From: Polytrichum commune
Taxonomy: Eukaryota; Streptophyta; Polytrichopsida; Polytrichales; Polytrichaceae
DNA length: 64,000 bases
Direction: 5' to 3'
Assembly (NCBI GenBank): GCA_950295325.1
Contig: OX485803.1
Coordinates: 52,655,554 to 52,719,553 of the forward strand
Under the pieces are notes generated by a model. It was not told the DNA's origin, ran no database searches, and was given only the letters and a program-made list of their open reading frames with translations. The position numbers and the translations under genes were made by a program. Below, piece after piece: positions 36,200-47,361 of this stretch. Position 1 is the stretch's first letter, and every line of letters begins with the position of its first letter.

Positions 36200-36705
36200 C
36201 CAATTTAGAACAAAACAGCAGATTGATTGAGAATTAGAAGGCTAAACGAATTGTCCAATGTAGAAAATTCCAAATACTATACCCCACAAAACAGAGGGTT
36301 CACCCAAACCTACAAGACCAAGCTGAATTCACTAACAGAATCCTGGAAACCCAAACCGCACAGCAGATTGAGTGGTGGAGGCTTGAATTTGAGGCCAAAC
36401 TCTTTCCTACAAGAGCAGCCAGCTGATCAAACCTTCTACCTCAATCAAATGATCGAAGAATTAAACTGCAGCAAACGAAAGTTCGAAATTACAAGTGTTT
36501 CAAGCTGGATGAAGTGCAGAGCCACAAACAAACCATATTACAGCCTCTTCTTTCCACCTATGGAATCTGTTGTGAATCAAACCACGGTGTGATCAAACTT
36601 GGAAAATTACAAGGATTTCAAGTTAGGTGGAAGTGCAGACCCAAGAACTAAATTGCAGCCTCTTCTTTCTCCCAGCTATGGAATGGCATGCTGCAATGGC
36701 CCTCT
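36200..36705 (-). promoter_or_regulatory. Leader/promoter segment of the QUA3-like gene, homologous to 45565-46000
   Basis: Read on the minus strand, this holds CCATTCCATAGCT, AAGAGGCTGCAATTTAG, ACTTGTAATTTCGAACTTTC and then a donor TTGATTGAG/GTAGAAGG at 36440/36439. The following intron start contains GTTTGGGTGAACCCTCTG and GGGGTATAGTATTTGGAATT. Each has a counterpart, in the same order relative to its gene, at the head of the SOUL gene. An internal partial duplication (about 36490-36575 and 36610-36675) is present only here. The 121-codon plus-strand frame across it is not taken as a gene. Confidence 0.6.
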
Positions 36706-37734
36706 TCTTCTTCTTCTTCTTTCTTCTTCCTCCAAATCAGGCTCTTCTTCTGTCAACATTCGATCAATAATAGAGCCAAGGCAGAAGAAGCATCTTTCTA
36801 AGATATGGCATCCCATCCCATCCATCCTGGGAACATGTCAAACACATGCTACTTCTACTTCTACTTCTACTTCTACCCTTATGATTTGGAGCGGTGGATA
36901 ACTTGCTTAACATTTCTTCCCAAAGTATTGTTTCCATTAACCCATACTACCCGGATGGTAAAAGAATCTAAACCCCCCGCATCACCAGATCCGCTACAGT
37001 AGCGCAGTAGAAACAACAACAACAACAACAACAAAAAGCTTCCAACTGGCTCTATCTACATACCCAGTTGTGAAGGATTCCTACACGCCTTTCTTGCAAC
37101 ATTCCAACATTCTTGCACTCTGCTTAACGCATCCTGCCTGTGTCCCCTTAATAACATCAGTTCGATTGCAAGTTGCGCTACGTCAATGCCCTCCCTCATG
37201 CGAGGAAGCTAAAGTGTAGGTGGCATGACGACTCTTTCAAAGTTGAAACCATATGAAGAATATTCGGGGGAGGCATTATGAGAGGAAGGATAAACTCTGT
37301 CTGTCATTCGGTGCGGCAATAGGAGGTAGGTTAGGCCCGTACGGCAGGGTAGATACAACCTGCCGACATACACCCTCGACCGACTCATGACCCATTTCTC
37401 CGATCTGGACTCGCTACTTATTCAATAACATTCTTCCGTTCTCGGAGACAATCCGAGAGTCCTTCCTCGGAGGAGAAATGAAGTGCGGAGGGAAGGAAAG
37501 GGAAGGGATTAGGCAGGGAAGTGTGAGGTTAGGTCCGGTCTGTTCTGAAATAGGAAAGGGTGAAGAATGTAATGTGTTACATCTCGAACTGACGATCCTG
37601 TCGAAGCTAACTTACTACGAGCAGGGTGGACAGGATTTCTCGACACAGTCGAGATTGCCAAAACTCAAGAAGCCAAACCCAGACAGATTGAGAGCAAAAA
37701 TTTGGGCGCCAAGATCCACAGAAATCAGGACAAC

Positions 37735-38115
37735 TTAAATCCGACCCATACAGAGTGACATGAAACTTTTGTGAGTTAACCCACACAACTACTACACACA
37801 TTCCTTACCGAGGTAAGCATGAACCGAACCATTCAGATTGATTTGAAACTTTGTGACTTAACCCACACATCCACATTCCTCACCGAGATGAGCATAAACT
37901 GAACCATTCAGATTGATTTAAAACTTCGTGACTTAACCACATATCCACATTCCTCACCGAGGTGAACATGAACCGAACCGTACAGATTGACATCAATGGT
38001 TGTGACCTAGCCCACATATCCACATTCCTCACCGAGGTAAGCCTGAGTGAACCATAAAGATTATCATGAAACTTTGTGAGTTAACCCACATACCCACATT
38101 CCTCACCGACGTAAC
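37735..38115. repeat. Tandem array, ~75-bp unit
   Basis: CCTCACCGAG (or CCTTACCGAG) recurs at 37803, 37878, 37952, 38027 and 38101, spaced 75, 74, 75 and 74 bp. Each unit also holds CAGATTGA, a GTGA(C/G)TTAACCCACA box and ATCCACATTCCTCACCGAGG. Five copies. It lies between the two divergent genes. Confidence 0.9.
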
Positions 38116-39519
38116 GCTGAATCTTGGAAACTGGAGCTCATTCATGCCATTTTAAGCCCTATTCATCATGCCTACACACAAAGAGGAAGAGCTCCACGCT
38201 ATCTTAACAAATGTTATGGCATTTGTGCACCGAACCACCCAATATAATGTAATGCAACCTGTGCCGGGCTACCTGCTACTTACTTATTCACTCCGGCGAA
38301 TAAAGTGAACAAAAGGCTGAACAAGCACCGCAAAGTGACCCCTAAACCCTAAACCTCTCCGAGAGCCGTCGCAAGCTTTAAATTAGTCACTGTCCCCTGT
38401 CTGTGGGTTAAATTCTCTGGGTGGAAGCAAACAGCAAGACTCTACTTAAACATTGTAGCATCCTTCCGCACCTTAGCCAATCTGGAGGTTGGTGGTGCAC
38501 ACAAATCTGAATGTCAACCAAATGTCTTGTGTGTCCGAAATTGGTACGAAGTTACGGGTACTTGAATGACGATGGTAATGGTAATGCTTGAATGTCAGCG
38601 GTTCGAGTTGGCAGCAATCTGGCAGGGTGTTGCAAATTACTTACTTGCACATGAAAAGTGCCACCAAAGGAGCTTCAAAATTTCATCCTCCCTTAAAAAA
38701 TGTACTGTTAGTTGCTCCTTGCTTGTGATCAGATTCTTCGAATTTCCGAACCTGAATATTTTAGTGCAAGGCTACTTTTAGCAACATTCCACCCATTCCA
38801 AGAGCCAATTCCTGTGATTTTTTTCCCCTTTTCATTCAAAAAATAGTCAAGTTAACTTAGTGGCGGAACTGGCATCAATTATTGGAGTGGTGAAGTCAGA
38901 TGTATGGATGAGAATGTACGTTTCATCCATAGATATGCACATTCATCCCAACATTGGCAATTCATCCAGGTTCTTAGTACCACAAGGAGCCCTCCTATAG
39001 GCCATGTACGTTTCAATATCGAGCGTAGTGCTCACCATGTTGTAAGAGCCGCTTGCTTTGGTCTACATTCATTGTGTTTATGTCCAATGAAGACATTGCA
39101 CATTAGTAAGATCTAAGATGATGAGTGGTGTGACTTTTGGGAGGGTTTGTTGGATGATTTCATCCGTGAAAGAATGACTTTGGACTCTCTCTCTTTTTAC
39201 TTATAAAAGCCAAGTTTGACAATTTTCATTGAAAGTAAAATGGTGGCCCCAGATTGTCACATGCAAGTATATCTTGAGGGCATGGTCCGAAAAGTTTTTG
39301 AAGGTATTGAGGTTAATTGCCTACCTCTTTAAAAGGGCATAGGCTATTTCCCTCATGGCATAGGTTGCATCCTACAATATCAAATTTTTGTAAGTTGAAA
39401 ACCTTTTGAGTTTTTAAGTTACCCGCCAATTGCCTTCAAAACTAATTGTTAGTAGGTTAAAATCCTTCATATCTTTTAATGTTGTAGGCTTTAAATTCAA
39501 AATTTGAGTACTAAGTGCT

Positions 39520-39605
39520 ATCCTTGGCAGGAATTGAACCTGGCTAAGCCCTTCACCATGTTTGAAGGCCAAGGATTAACCAACTCTTTTTTAAAGAGTT
39601 GATTA
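39520..39605 (-). repeat. Au-SINE-like tRNA-derived fragment
   Basis: On the minus strand, AGTTGGTTAATCCTTGGCC (A-box-like) is followed about 40 bases later by AGGTTCAATTCCTGCC (B-box-like). This is the arrangement of the plant Au SINE. A related fragment is at 44465-44535 on the plus strand. No cloverleaf can be made, so it is not a tRNA gene. Confidence 0.55.
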
Positions 39606-39635
39606 TAATGAAAGGTTGCTAAAATTCAAATGAGT

Positions 39636-41863
39636 TTAAGGGTGAAAGTCCTCACCGTCTTCTAATTCAACCTCTACTCTTCCTGCAAGATATTTCTCAG
39701 GATTAGTAAACAAGAATCGAAACTTTCTTGAATCCTTCCACAAAGATATAGCTTCCTCCAAAATAAACTCAAAATTTTTGGTTGGTCCTTCAATCGCCAC
39801 CCACATCACATTATCCAAATGTGTTGTTGTCATTCGATTCCTAGTCTTCTGCTTGATGTTATTCTGCACAGAGAAAGCTCTCTCACAAGTAGCAATACTA
39901 ACACATTGGCATCTTGCAATGTCGGCAAGCGTTAGTAGGTTAGGAAATTTCAGTTTCAAATAAGGACTCCAACTTATAGATGTCCACAAATCCTCGAAGG
40001 TACGATCACTCCATTCACAACTACCTTGCACTTTGAAAGCAAAGAATTATTGCTTACAAACTACAACATTTACCAATGGAGGATATGTTGTGCCCCCAAT
40101 ACGCTTTTCTTCTCCATAATGTTTCAGAAGCAAATCCAATTGCACAACTCCATAAGAACTCAAGCCAACTTGCCTTTGAGGCAAATTAGTAGGGCTCAAA
40201 ATCTTAAAACAATCAATAAGATCATTGTCAACAAATTGATTTTCTAATGCATCACAAACTGCTTGAGCATACAACCTTTGAAAAGACAAAGCAACTTCTA
40301 AATCAGCCCCACTAGGATCCCGAATAATGTCTACACTATGAAATTTAGACCCTTTAATTTCGCTTGACAAACGCCTGAGAAATCCACCCGGAGGTCCAAA
40401 TTCTGGAATTACATGAAATCCTAAAGAGGGATTGAAAGTTTCTTGATTCAAGTCATAAGCCTCAACTAAAAAACATATTCTAATAGTAGTTATTTCACTT
40501 TTCACAATGGACCCTAAACAAGAAATGTCCACAAGCTTGCATTAAAAAATCTTAGACAATTTGCCAAGCATTTGTAAAATGTCTGCTAGAAAATAGAGAA
40601 CATAAATGAACTTGAACTCTCTCAATTTGTCATACAAAACATGAGTTCCGTCAAAACTAGGAGAGGAGCAAGAATCACACAAATATACCAATACAGACTC
40701 TAACGAGTCACATAATGTTGTCACAACTTCAAATCTAGAAAGCCAACAAATTTTGTGATATCTCTTTAATGTTTTTTTAGCATCGTTCAATTAATCTTGT
40801 AAAGCTTGCAAAGCTGATTTCCTTTTAGAAAATTTAATAAAATGACCAGCCAATGCATTCAATACATGATCAACAACCAATGACAATTCTTTACAACTTT
40901 CTGTTTTAGAAGCTTCCAAAGCAACTAGATTTGTTCTATGAGCAACACAATGGGTAGAGGTAAGAAAAGGGTTTACCTTTTTTAAAAGTGTAGCCACATC
41001 TGTGTTTTTACCCACCATGGTAGATGCACCATCAGATCCAAAACCTACACACTTATTCATATCTAAATTCCAAGTATTCAAAGCACCAATAAGTAAGTCA
41101 AAAATCACACTTGAGCTCTTTTGCCCATCAACAATCCACAATAAACCAAGATAAGCTAGTTGTAACAACACCACCTTCTAAAAAAATAGCGAAAATTACA
41201 AGATGACCCAAAACTAAAATATCAGTGTTTTCGTCAATCATTATGCCAAAAAATCTAGAATCTCGAATTCTGTTTAAGATTTGTCTTTAAAGTATAGTAG
41301 AAATTGCAAACATCATTCTACACATGTTTTTTCATGATGATACAACTTTTCAATTATTGGAGTTTTACAAGACACAAGCAATTCATACAAAGATGCAAAA
41401 TTGTGACAATGAATAGATTTTTTTCCTAGAAAATAAACAGCCTTAAAAAGTGACATCACAGCCTCGTCACATGCACGGTTAGCTTTAGCAACACATTTCT
41501 CCAAAGTTTTTTTGCCCACATGTTTAGCATATGATAATTTTTTATGTTCATTTCTTTTAGAATGGTATTGTAGTGCTGAAACTTTAACATTAGTTGAACC
41601 CTTGCATACACAAATTTCCCACCTCCTTCTCTACAAGTTTTGCAAAACACTTTTCCTGACTCTTTGTTGAACTCTACCCAATCATATAGATCATACCATG
41701 CATCTTTCAATTCTTCATTGGCCTTTTTAATGTGATTTTCTTCATCGTTGTTTATAGTTGAAGTTGATGGATTGATAGCAACATGTTCAATTTCTAACAC
41801 GGACTCTCTAGGATTTCTCACCCTAACTAACATGTCTGTCATTGTACGTTGACGCTTTGCCAT
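39636..41863 (-). pseudogene. hAT transposase pseudogene (ZNF862/DUF4371 type)
   Basis: From 41863 down, an N-terminal ATG frame contains a TTF-like finger (GKVFCKTCREGGGKFVYAR). The frame shifts near 41.58 kb and again near 41.16 kb. The core includes RDSRFFGIMIDENTD, GFGSDGASTMVGKNTDV and THCVAHRTNLVALEA. The C-terminus has the hAT dimerisation signature CVSIATCERAFSVQNNIK followed by KTRNRM. Most of 41.52-39.636 kb lies in one frame but is interrupted by stops (after CVE, ALQD, SKIF and VCKQ). The length and domain order are otherwise complete, so this was a full-length element. I could not find matching terminal repeats. Confidence 0.85.
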
Positions 41864-42407
41864 AGCACCCCAAAGACTTCCTCAATACTTATCAAACAAA
41901 AAATTCAACACAATCAAATAGAAAATTCAACCCTAAACTCGTGGCGGCAATCTTGATCTTCGGTCCACCTTCTCCGTCAGAATTCTTGGGACGAATAAGT
42001 TACTCACATTACTCTTACTCTTTACTCTAGTGATGATTCATCCAGCAGATCTGGTGATGTTTTCTGGTCGCTAGAAATCAAGAAGCATCGTCCATGTCTA
42101 TCTACAGCACCACATGAGCATTATGCTCTAAATCTTTCATCTCGCACAATTCCAAGGGGTGGATCGCACCCGGTGGAGGCCAGAGAAGAGGCCAATTCAG
42201 AAGGCGCACTCCTCAAAAGAAGAAAGCGGAGGATCGAAATGTACCTCAAGAAACATCATGGGAGAACTTCAACGTTGATAGATCACTGACTGGGAGAACT
42301 TCAACGATGAATAGATCAATTCGAATCAAGGTCTGCTTGCTTCACACACACACACACACACAGTTGCTTGATCTGCGACCCTTGGAGAACTTCAACGCTG
42401 TTTGCGC

Positions 42408-42451
<44 letters not shown>

Positions 42452-43453
42452 CTGATGAGAGAGGAGTTGTGATGAATGGTATTTGTAAAGATCGGCGGGG
42501 AAGGAGTTAGGGCTATTATTAATATCCACCTATGTGCCATCCAAGAGCCCCGAGTATTAGCCTAAAGATATGTACTTAGGCCAACTAATTTTCCAATTTG
42601 AAGAAGGATGAATGGCTAAAATCCTCTCTTTTAAAAAATCTGTAGGCAAAATTTCCTACATGTTTTTTATCACATAGGTTGATATCCTATGTTTTTAAAT
42701 TGTCTATAGGCTCTTTGTCCTACACTTTCAAAATTTTATAGGCTAAGTCACAAATTTTGTAGGCTGCATTTACACTAGCCTTAGGCTCTTGGCGGACCCT
42801 GCTTGAGGGTGATTGTATAGCTTAGGAACCTTGTCCATTCGGAAGGCAAAAGACATAACGAGCTCTTTTGCAGCTTGAAATGTTTATTTTATTTATTCAA
42901 TCTAACCGATTGACTTGAAAACCATGATTATTTGGGTGGGATCAAGTTGGATTGAGTTACTCACAAACCCAAAGGGGCAAGTTACTAGGGTCAATGTACT
43001 TGTCCATCCATCGCTACATTTGTCATGGGGAAGATTGGGCAATGCTATCAACTTGTGTCAACAATGTTGTTTGTTTTGTTTTAACAATGCAGAAATTGTA
43101 TACTCGTTTGAAATTATTACTATTATTATTTTACTTGAATAGCACTGACAAGGACACACATGACACCACAACAACCGGTTGTGAAGGTCACCTTGGAAAC
43201 AATTACTTGTTGAAATAGAATGTGTAAGATGTCAAACCTTTGTAAATAGGGTTAGCCCTTAACCCTTAAACATATGAGAGGCCTAGTAAGGGCATCTTGT
43301 CCCTCAAAACAAACTCTTTGTCCTTCTAGATGTTGTGTCTTCGTTAGGTGCCACAAAAACCCTCCCTTTAATTCTTTGTTGGACTTGCCTTGTATTTGTC
43401 ATGTGCCTCTCGTGCTATATCCATGAATATCAAAGCTATTATATAAGAGTATC

Positions 43454-43611
43454 CATAACATTATTCAAATCCATAACAATGTTACGTGGGATTGACAATA
43501 TTCCACATAATATTCCCCCACATTCAAACTAAATATGGGAAATATCATCGAATATTTTGTGGAATATTGTCAATCCCACATAACATTGGCATGGATATGA
43601 ATCATGTTATG
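43454..43611. repeat. Foldback hairpin, ~62-bp arms
   Basis: CATAACATTATTCAAATCC at 43454 pairs with GAATCATGTTATG at 43599-43611, and GTGGGATTGACAATATTCCA pairs with TGGAATATTGTCAATCCCAC. The loop is about 35 bp. It looks like a foldback MITE. Confidence 0.8.
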
Positions 43612-44464
43612 TCTCCGACGCTTGCTCCTCTCATAATTTTAAAAGGCAGTTGTGAAGCTCTCCCATGTGTAGCTCCAAAAGCATGCACTTGTTGTCATTG
43701 TAGGGTTTTGTATTTTTTGTTATATTTTGTATTTTGTAATTTTTCATTGGAGTTCAGCAAATTGTGCTTTGAACAACCATTGCACACATGAAGACTCTGT
43801 ATGTGTTGAGGGTCGTTGCATTTGGATTTGCTAGCATTCGTTGTTGCAAAACCAATCTTAGTGGGGCCATTGCAACACCAAAATTTGTGTTTCACTGTTG
43901 TCCCAGGGCTAACACTTAGTGTGACTTCCAAGAATCACGTGCAGCAAGGGTATAATTATTTGGGAGGTATTATCTTGGTGATAAGAATTTGAATGACCTA
44001 TTTAATTAGATAAAATTTTGATTGTGCATATTTTGTAGTATCCTTTCAATTACTTTGAAAGGTTGGGGTATGTCATTTTCAAGTACCACATGTTTATTAT
44101 AAATCAACAAGCAACGTGCTGCAAGAGTGCTATGGAACACACACACACACACCTATGTTCGGGGAAAACCGACGGCTAGTTCATTATGAGCCGATGGATT
44201 TCCCCTCATGGCCGGTCCAAATTTCCAACCATCAGATGGCAATCCGACTATAAGTTCAATCCTCCGGCAATTAGCCGATGGACCAGAAAATGTCCCGGAA
44301 ATGTAGCCGATTCTTCTTGTGAGTTACTGGATTTTAGCCGGAAGCATGCATAGCGCTATTTGTTTGGGGCATCTGATGATGCACTTGAGGAAGTACCCTA
44401 AACCTTAAACTTTTTGAATTATGCAACCTTTCCATGACTAAATTTAATTGCTTCTATGAAGAAT

Positions 44465-44535
44465 TGGGGGACCCTTGGCCTTCAAGCGGTGAACGCATTG
44501 CTAGGTTCAATTCCTGCCAAGGATATTAACTCTTC
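44465..44535 (+). repeat. Au-SINE-like fragment
   Basis: CTTGGCCTTCAAGCGGTGAA is followed by AGGTTCAATTCCTGCCAAGG, parallel to the minus-strand fragment at 39520-39605. Confidence 0.55.
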
Positions 44536-44999
44536 AAATTTAAAGTTTTGAACATGCCTTTCTTTTCACTTATTCAAGATTTTGTACTAAGAAATGATTT
44601 CTAATAAGTTTTCATACATTTTTTAAACAATTAGTGCCGATATGAATTCCATTTAATCAGATATTGGCCAATGAAAATATGAAAATATAGGCAATTGGCC
44701 GATTGATTTTACAAAAGACCGCCTCTTGCCAATGTAAATTGGAAAAAATCCGACCCTTTGTAGCAACTACCAGCAATTAGCCACTAAGGCTTCAAAAACT
44801 TCCCGAACTCTAACACACACACACACACAGATATATATATATATTTGGGTTCAATGGCTATCATAGGTATGCCAAATACCTTTAACTTCTTGGTTTAAGG
44901 TGCACCTATCTTAGTAATTCGTGTGGAGGGGGAGGCTGGGAAGACGGTGGGTCTCAACGATTACATCCTAACCCCTCCTCATCCAAGCTTGGTGGCTGT

Positions 45000-45390
45000 G
45001 TGTAACTTAAGGTAGACAAGTCTTGAATGGTTACTTCTTATGGCTAGCCTGCTTCTCCTAGGATATGAAACACACAATCACTAAAGATGGTTAGCAAATC
45101 CAAATTGAGGCCGTAGCCACTTTCATCATAATTTTTAAAGTTCATATATATATAAAATTCATTATCAAAGTCAAGATTCTTGTACTCATCTAATGGCCAT
45201 ATAGTCCTCCCCAATTAGGTTGACTATTGAACCTAGAATGGTTATCGTTTTCTGCACACAAAATCCAATCTCTTAGACAAACATGAGTTTTTTGGTATCC
45301 GTTCTTGAATCACAGCAAACCGCATGTCACTCACATGTAGGTATCCGATTAAGATGATTTTGGTGACCGAATTAGGCACGCTACCTTAAA
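45000..45390. repeat. MITE family B copy upstream of the SOUL leader
   Basis: Shared family words include CTTCTCCTAGGATATGAAAC, AAATTGAGGCCGTAGCC, TGACTATTGAACCTAGAATG and AATCCAATCTCTTAGACAAA. Confidence 0.65.
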
Positions 45391-45564
45391 CGGACCTTCA
45401 GTGGAGGTCGGGTTGATTTGAGTCACGGTTGTGCACGGTCATAGAGCCTTCTACCAGAACGGTCGCCGTCCGGAAGACTGAGAGTTTCCCTGGTCGCCGT
45501 CCTCCGAGGCGAGAGGGCGTGGCGACCGTAGAGGCTGCTTTCGCTTTGCCTCTCGTTGCCACCC

Positions 45565-46000
45565 ATCGAATGCATTGCAGGCCATTCCATAGCTCCAGAA
45601 AAGAGGCTGCAATATGGTTCGTGGCTCTGAACTCCATCCACCTCGAATCACTTGTAATTTCGAAGTTTGGTTCATCGCAGTTTGATTCTTCTTCGGTCAC
45701 TCAATTGAGGTAAACTGGTTTGATTAGGTGACCGCTCTGGCTTCTGGGGAAGAGTTTGGTCTCCAATCCGAGCCTTCACCTATCAATCTTCTTTCCTCTT
45801 TGAATTTCCAACATCCTTTAATTCATTTTTAATTTTAATTTTAATTTTTTTCTTAAAGAATCCATCTCGTTCTTGTGGTTTTGGGTGACTCCCCTGTTTC
45901 CTGGGGTATAGAATTTCGAGATTTTTACATTGGACGATTGGGTTTGCCTCCAAGTCTCAATCAATTCTCTTTTTTTGTTCTTAGTTGTGGAATTTTTTCG
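45565..46000 (+). promoter_or_regulatory. Leader/promoter segment of the SOUL gene, homologous to 36200-36705
   Basis: On the plus strand it reads CCATTCCATAGCT, AAGAGGCTGCAATATGG, ACTTGTAATTTCGAAGTTTG, then a donor CAATTGAG/GTAAACTGG at 45709/45710, then CTTGTGGTTTTGGGTGACTC and GGGGTATAGAATTTCGAGAT. The same ordered blocks are at the head of the QUA3-like gene on the other strand. I take 45709 as the end of a non-coding first exon whose intron ends at the acceptor at 47331-47332. Confidence 0.6.
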
Positions 46001-46904
46001 AAGCTTCTGAGCTGAAATCCTCTGAGAGTCCAGCTCATCTTGTGGGTTTGGGTCGATGCTCTGTTTTTTCAATTTGATGGATTTTGTAAAATTTGAAATT
46101 GGACAGTTGGACAATTGGGTTCGGTCACTCTCTGTTATTTACGGTACATTTCTCGTATGTTTGGGAGATTTTATTTTCATTTTTTTGAGGTCGTTGGATT
46201 TTGGCTTTTGTGATCGAACAATTAGGTGCATAGGTTTCTTGATTTTCCGTACTAACTTATGCCATTTTGAGTTATAAGACACGAGTTTGGGTAATCTATG
46301 AACATATAGTCTATGCCATTTAATTTCCTTCCTCTTCTGAAATTCAAATTCTGATTGAGTCTCGCAATGCAAGGGAAGCTCCAGGTGGTTTTTTTGTGTG
46401 TGGTTTAGGGCATTCTTGATCTGATTGAGGACGTGTTAATTTAATGCGTTAATAAGGTTCATGCAGAATGGGGCCGGAATCTCTCCATGTAAAATTACAG
46501 TCATAACTCTGTCATTTGCACCTGTGATGAGTCTTTCTTTCCCCCAATGTTGCAGCTCATGTTAAGACATGTCAATTACTTCTCCAGCCCGTATACTTAC
46601 AAGAGTGAATACAAAATGTGAAGTTTTCTGCCTATTAGTGTGTCTATGCTTCATCTTGCGGTGAGATTTTCTTACTTAGTCATGCGAAAATTTTCTTGAT
46701 AAACCATGCATTTCGCACACCCGAGCTCCAGGCTTTGTATTAATGTCATGTACTATTTGCCATATGACAATATTATATCACTTGGGGCACCTATCTCTCA
46801 ATGGTAGTCCTGTATCCAATTTTTCTCTTGTTTTGTGGCAAGATCTTTTGATACCTTTCAAATGCAACTATTAAGCAAATGGTTGTATTTTACAGGAAGC
46901 ATTA

Positions 46905-47265
46905 CTTAGAGTCATCCTTTAACTCCATGGGACTTTCTGTCGTGAATTGGTCTCCTATGATTTTTTATTGATTGTTTTGCATACAACATCACTGTCTTCT
47001 TTGCACTTGTGTGCATGCTCCAAGGTAGTGTTTTGGATTTGAATGAAGAGCAACCTATTTTGGTTCATTTAGGGCCAAACTCATTTTAGCACCTCTAGGC
47101 ATGCCAAAATGAGTTTGACCCTCAATGAACCTATATAGAATGTTTGTCCTTCAAATCTTCACACCACCTCCAAGCACGCACCAAAATCTTACTGAACATG
47201 GACGTTGTTGTACGCAAGGCAATGAACTCCCCACCAAAACTCATCTTAAGCTAGAGGATTTTTAT
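46905..47265. repeat. MITE family A copy in the SOUL leader intron
   Basis: It begins ATCCTTTAACTCCATGGGAC. The centre contains GAAGAGCAACCTATTTTGG and GAGTTTGACCCTCAATGAAC. The end is CTCATCTTAAGCTAGAGGAT. Confidence 0.75.
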
Positions 47266-47361
47266 TATTATTATTTTTTTAATAAATAAAATTTGAAATT
47301 GTACTAAACGTATGCCTCCATCTATTTTGCAGGTGGTGTGTATACATTTAAAATATCAAAC

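Larger units (their letters stand above)
36706..39635. other. Intergenic region with tandem array and microsatellites
   Basis: No gene supported. It contains CTT and TCTACT microsatellites near 36705-36870, an AAC run near 37015-37035, and the 75-bp array at 37735-38115. A hAT-end-like word TAGTGGCGGAACTGG at 38858 has no partner. Confidence 0.45.
41864..45360. other. Intergenic region between the hAT pseudogene and the SOUL leader
   Basis: No gene is supported. It includes an (AC)n run at 42341-42361 and a (GA)n run at about 42411-42448, a foldback at 43454-43611, an Au-SINE-like piece at 44465-44535, CCGATGG-rich DNA at 44160-44345, AC/AT runs at 44812-44845 and a MITE family B copy at about 45000-45390. 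Confidence 0.45.

Noticed and set aside
36227-36592. 121-codon plus-strand frame
   Set aside because: It is antisense to the shared leader segment. The matching frame at 45.4-45.7 kb reflects DNA homology of that leader, not a protein.
38850-42805. Ends for the 39.6-41.9 kb hAT pseudogene (TAGTGGCGGAACTGG at 38858, CTTGGCGGACCCTG at 42788)
   Set aside because: Both words point the same way and so are not inverted, and no shared 8-bp flank was seen.
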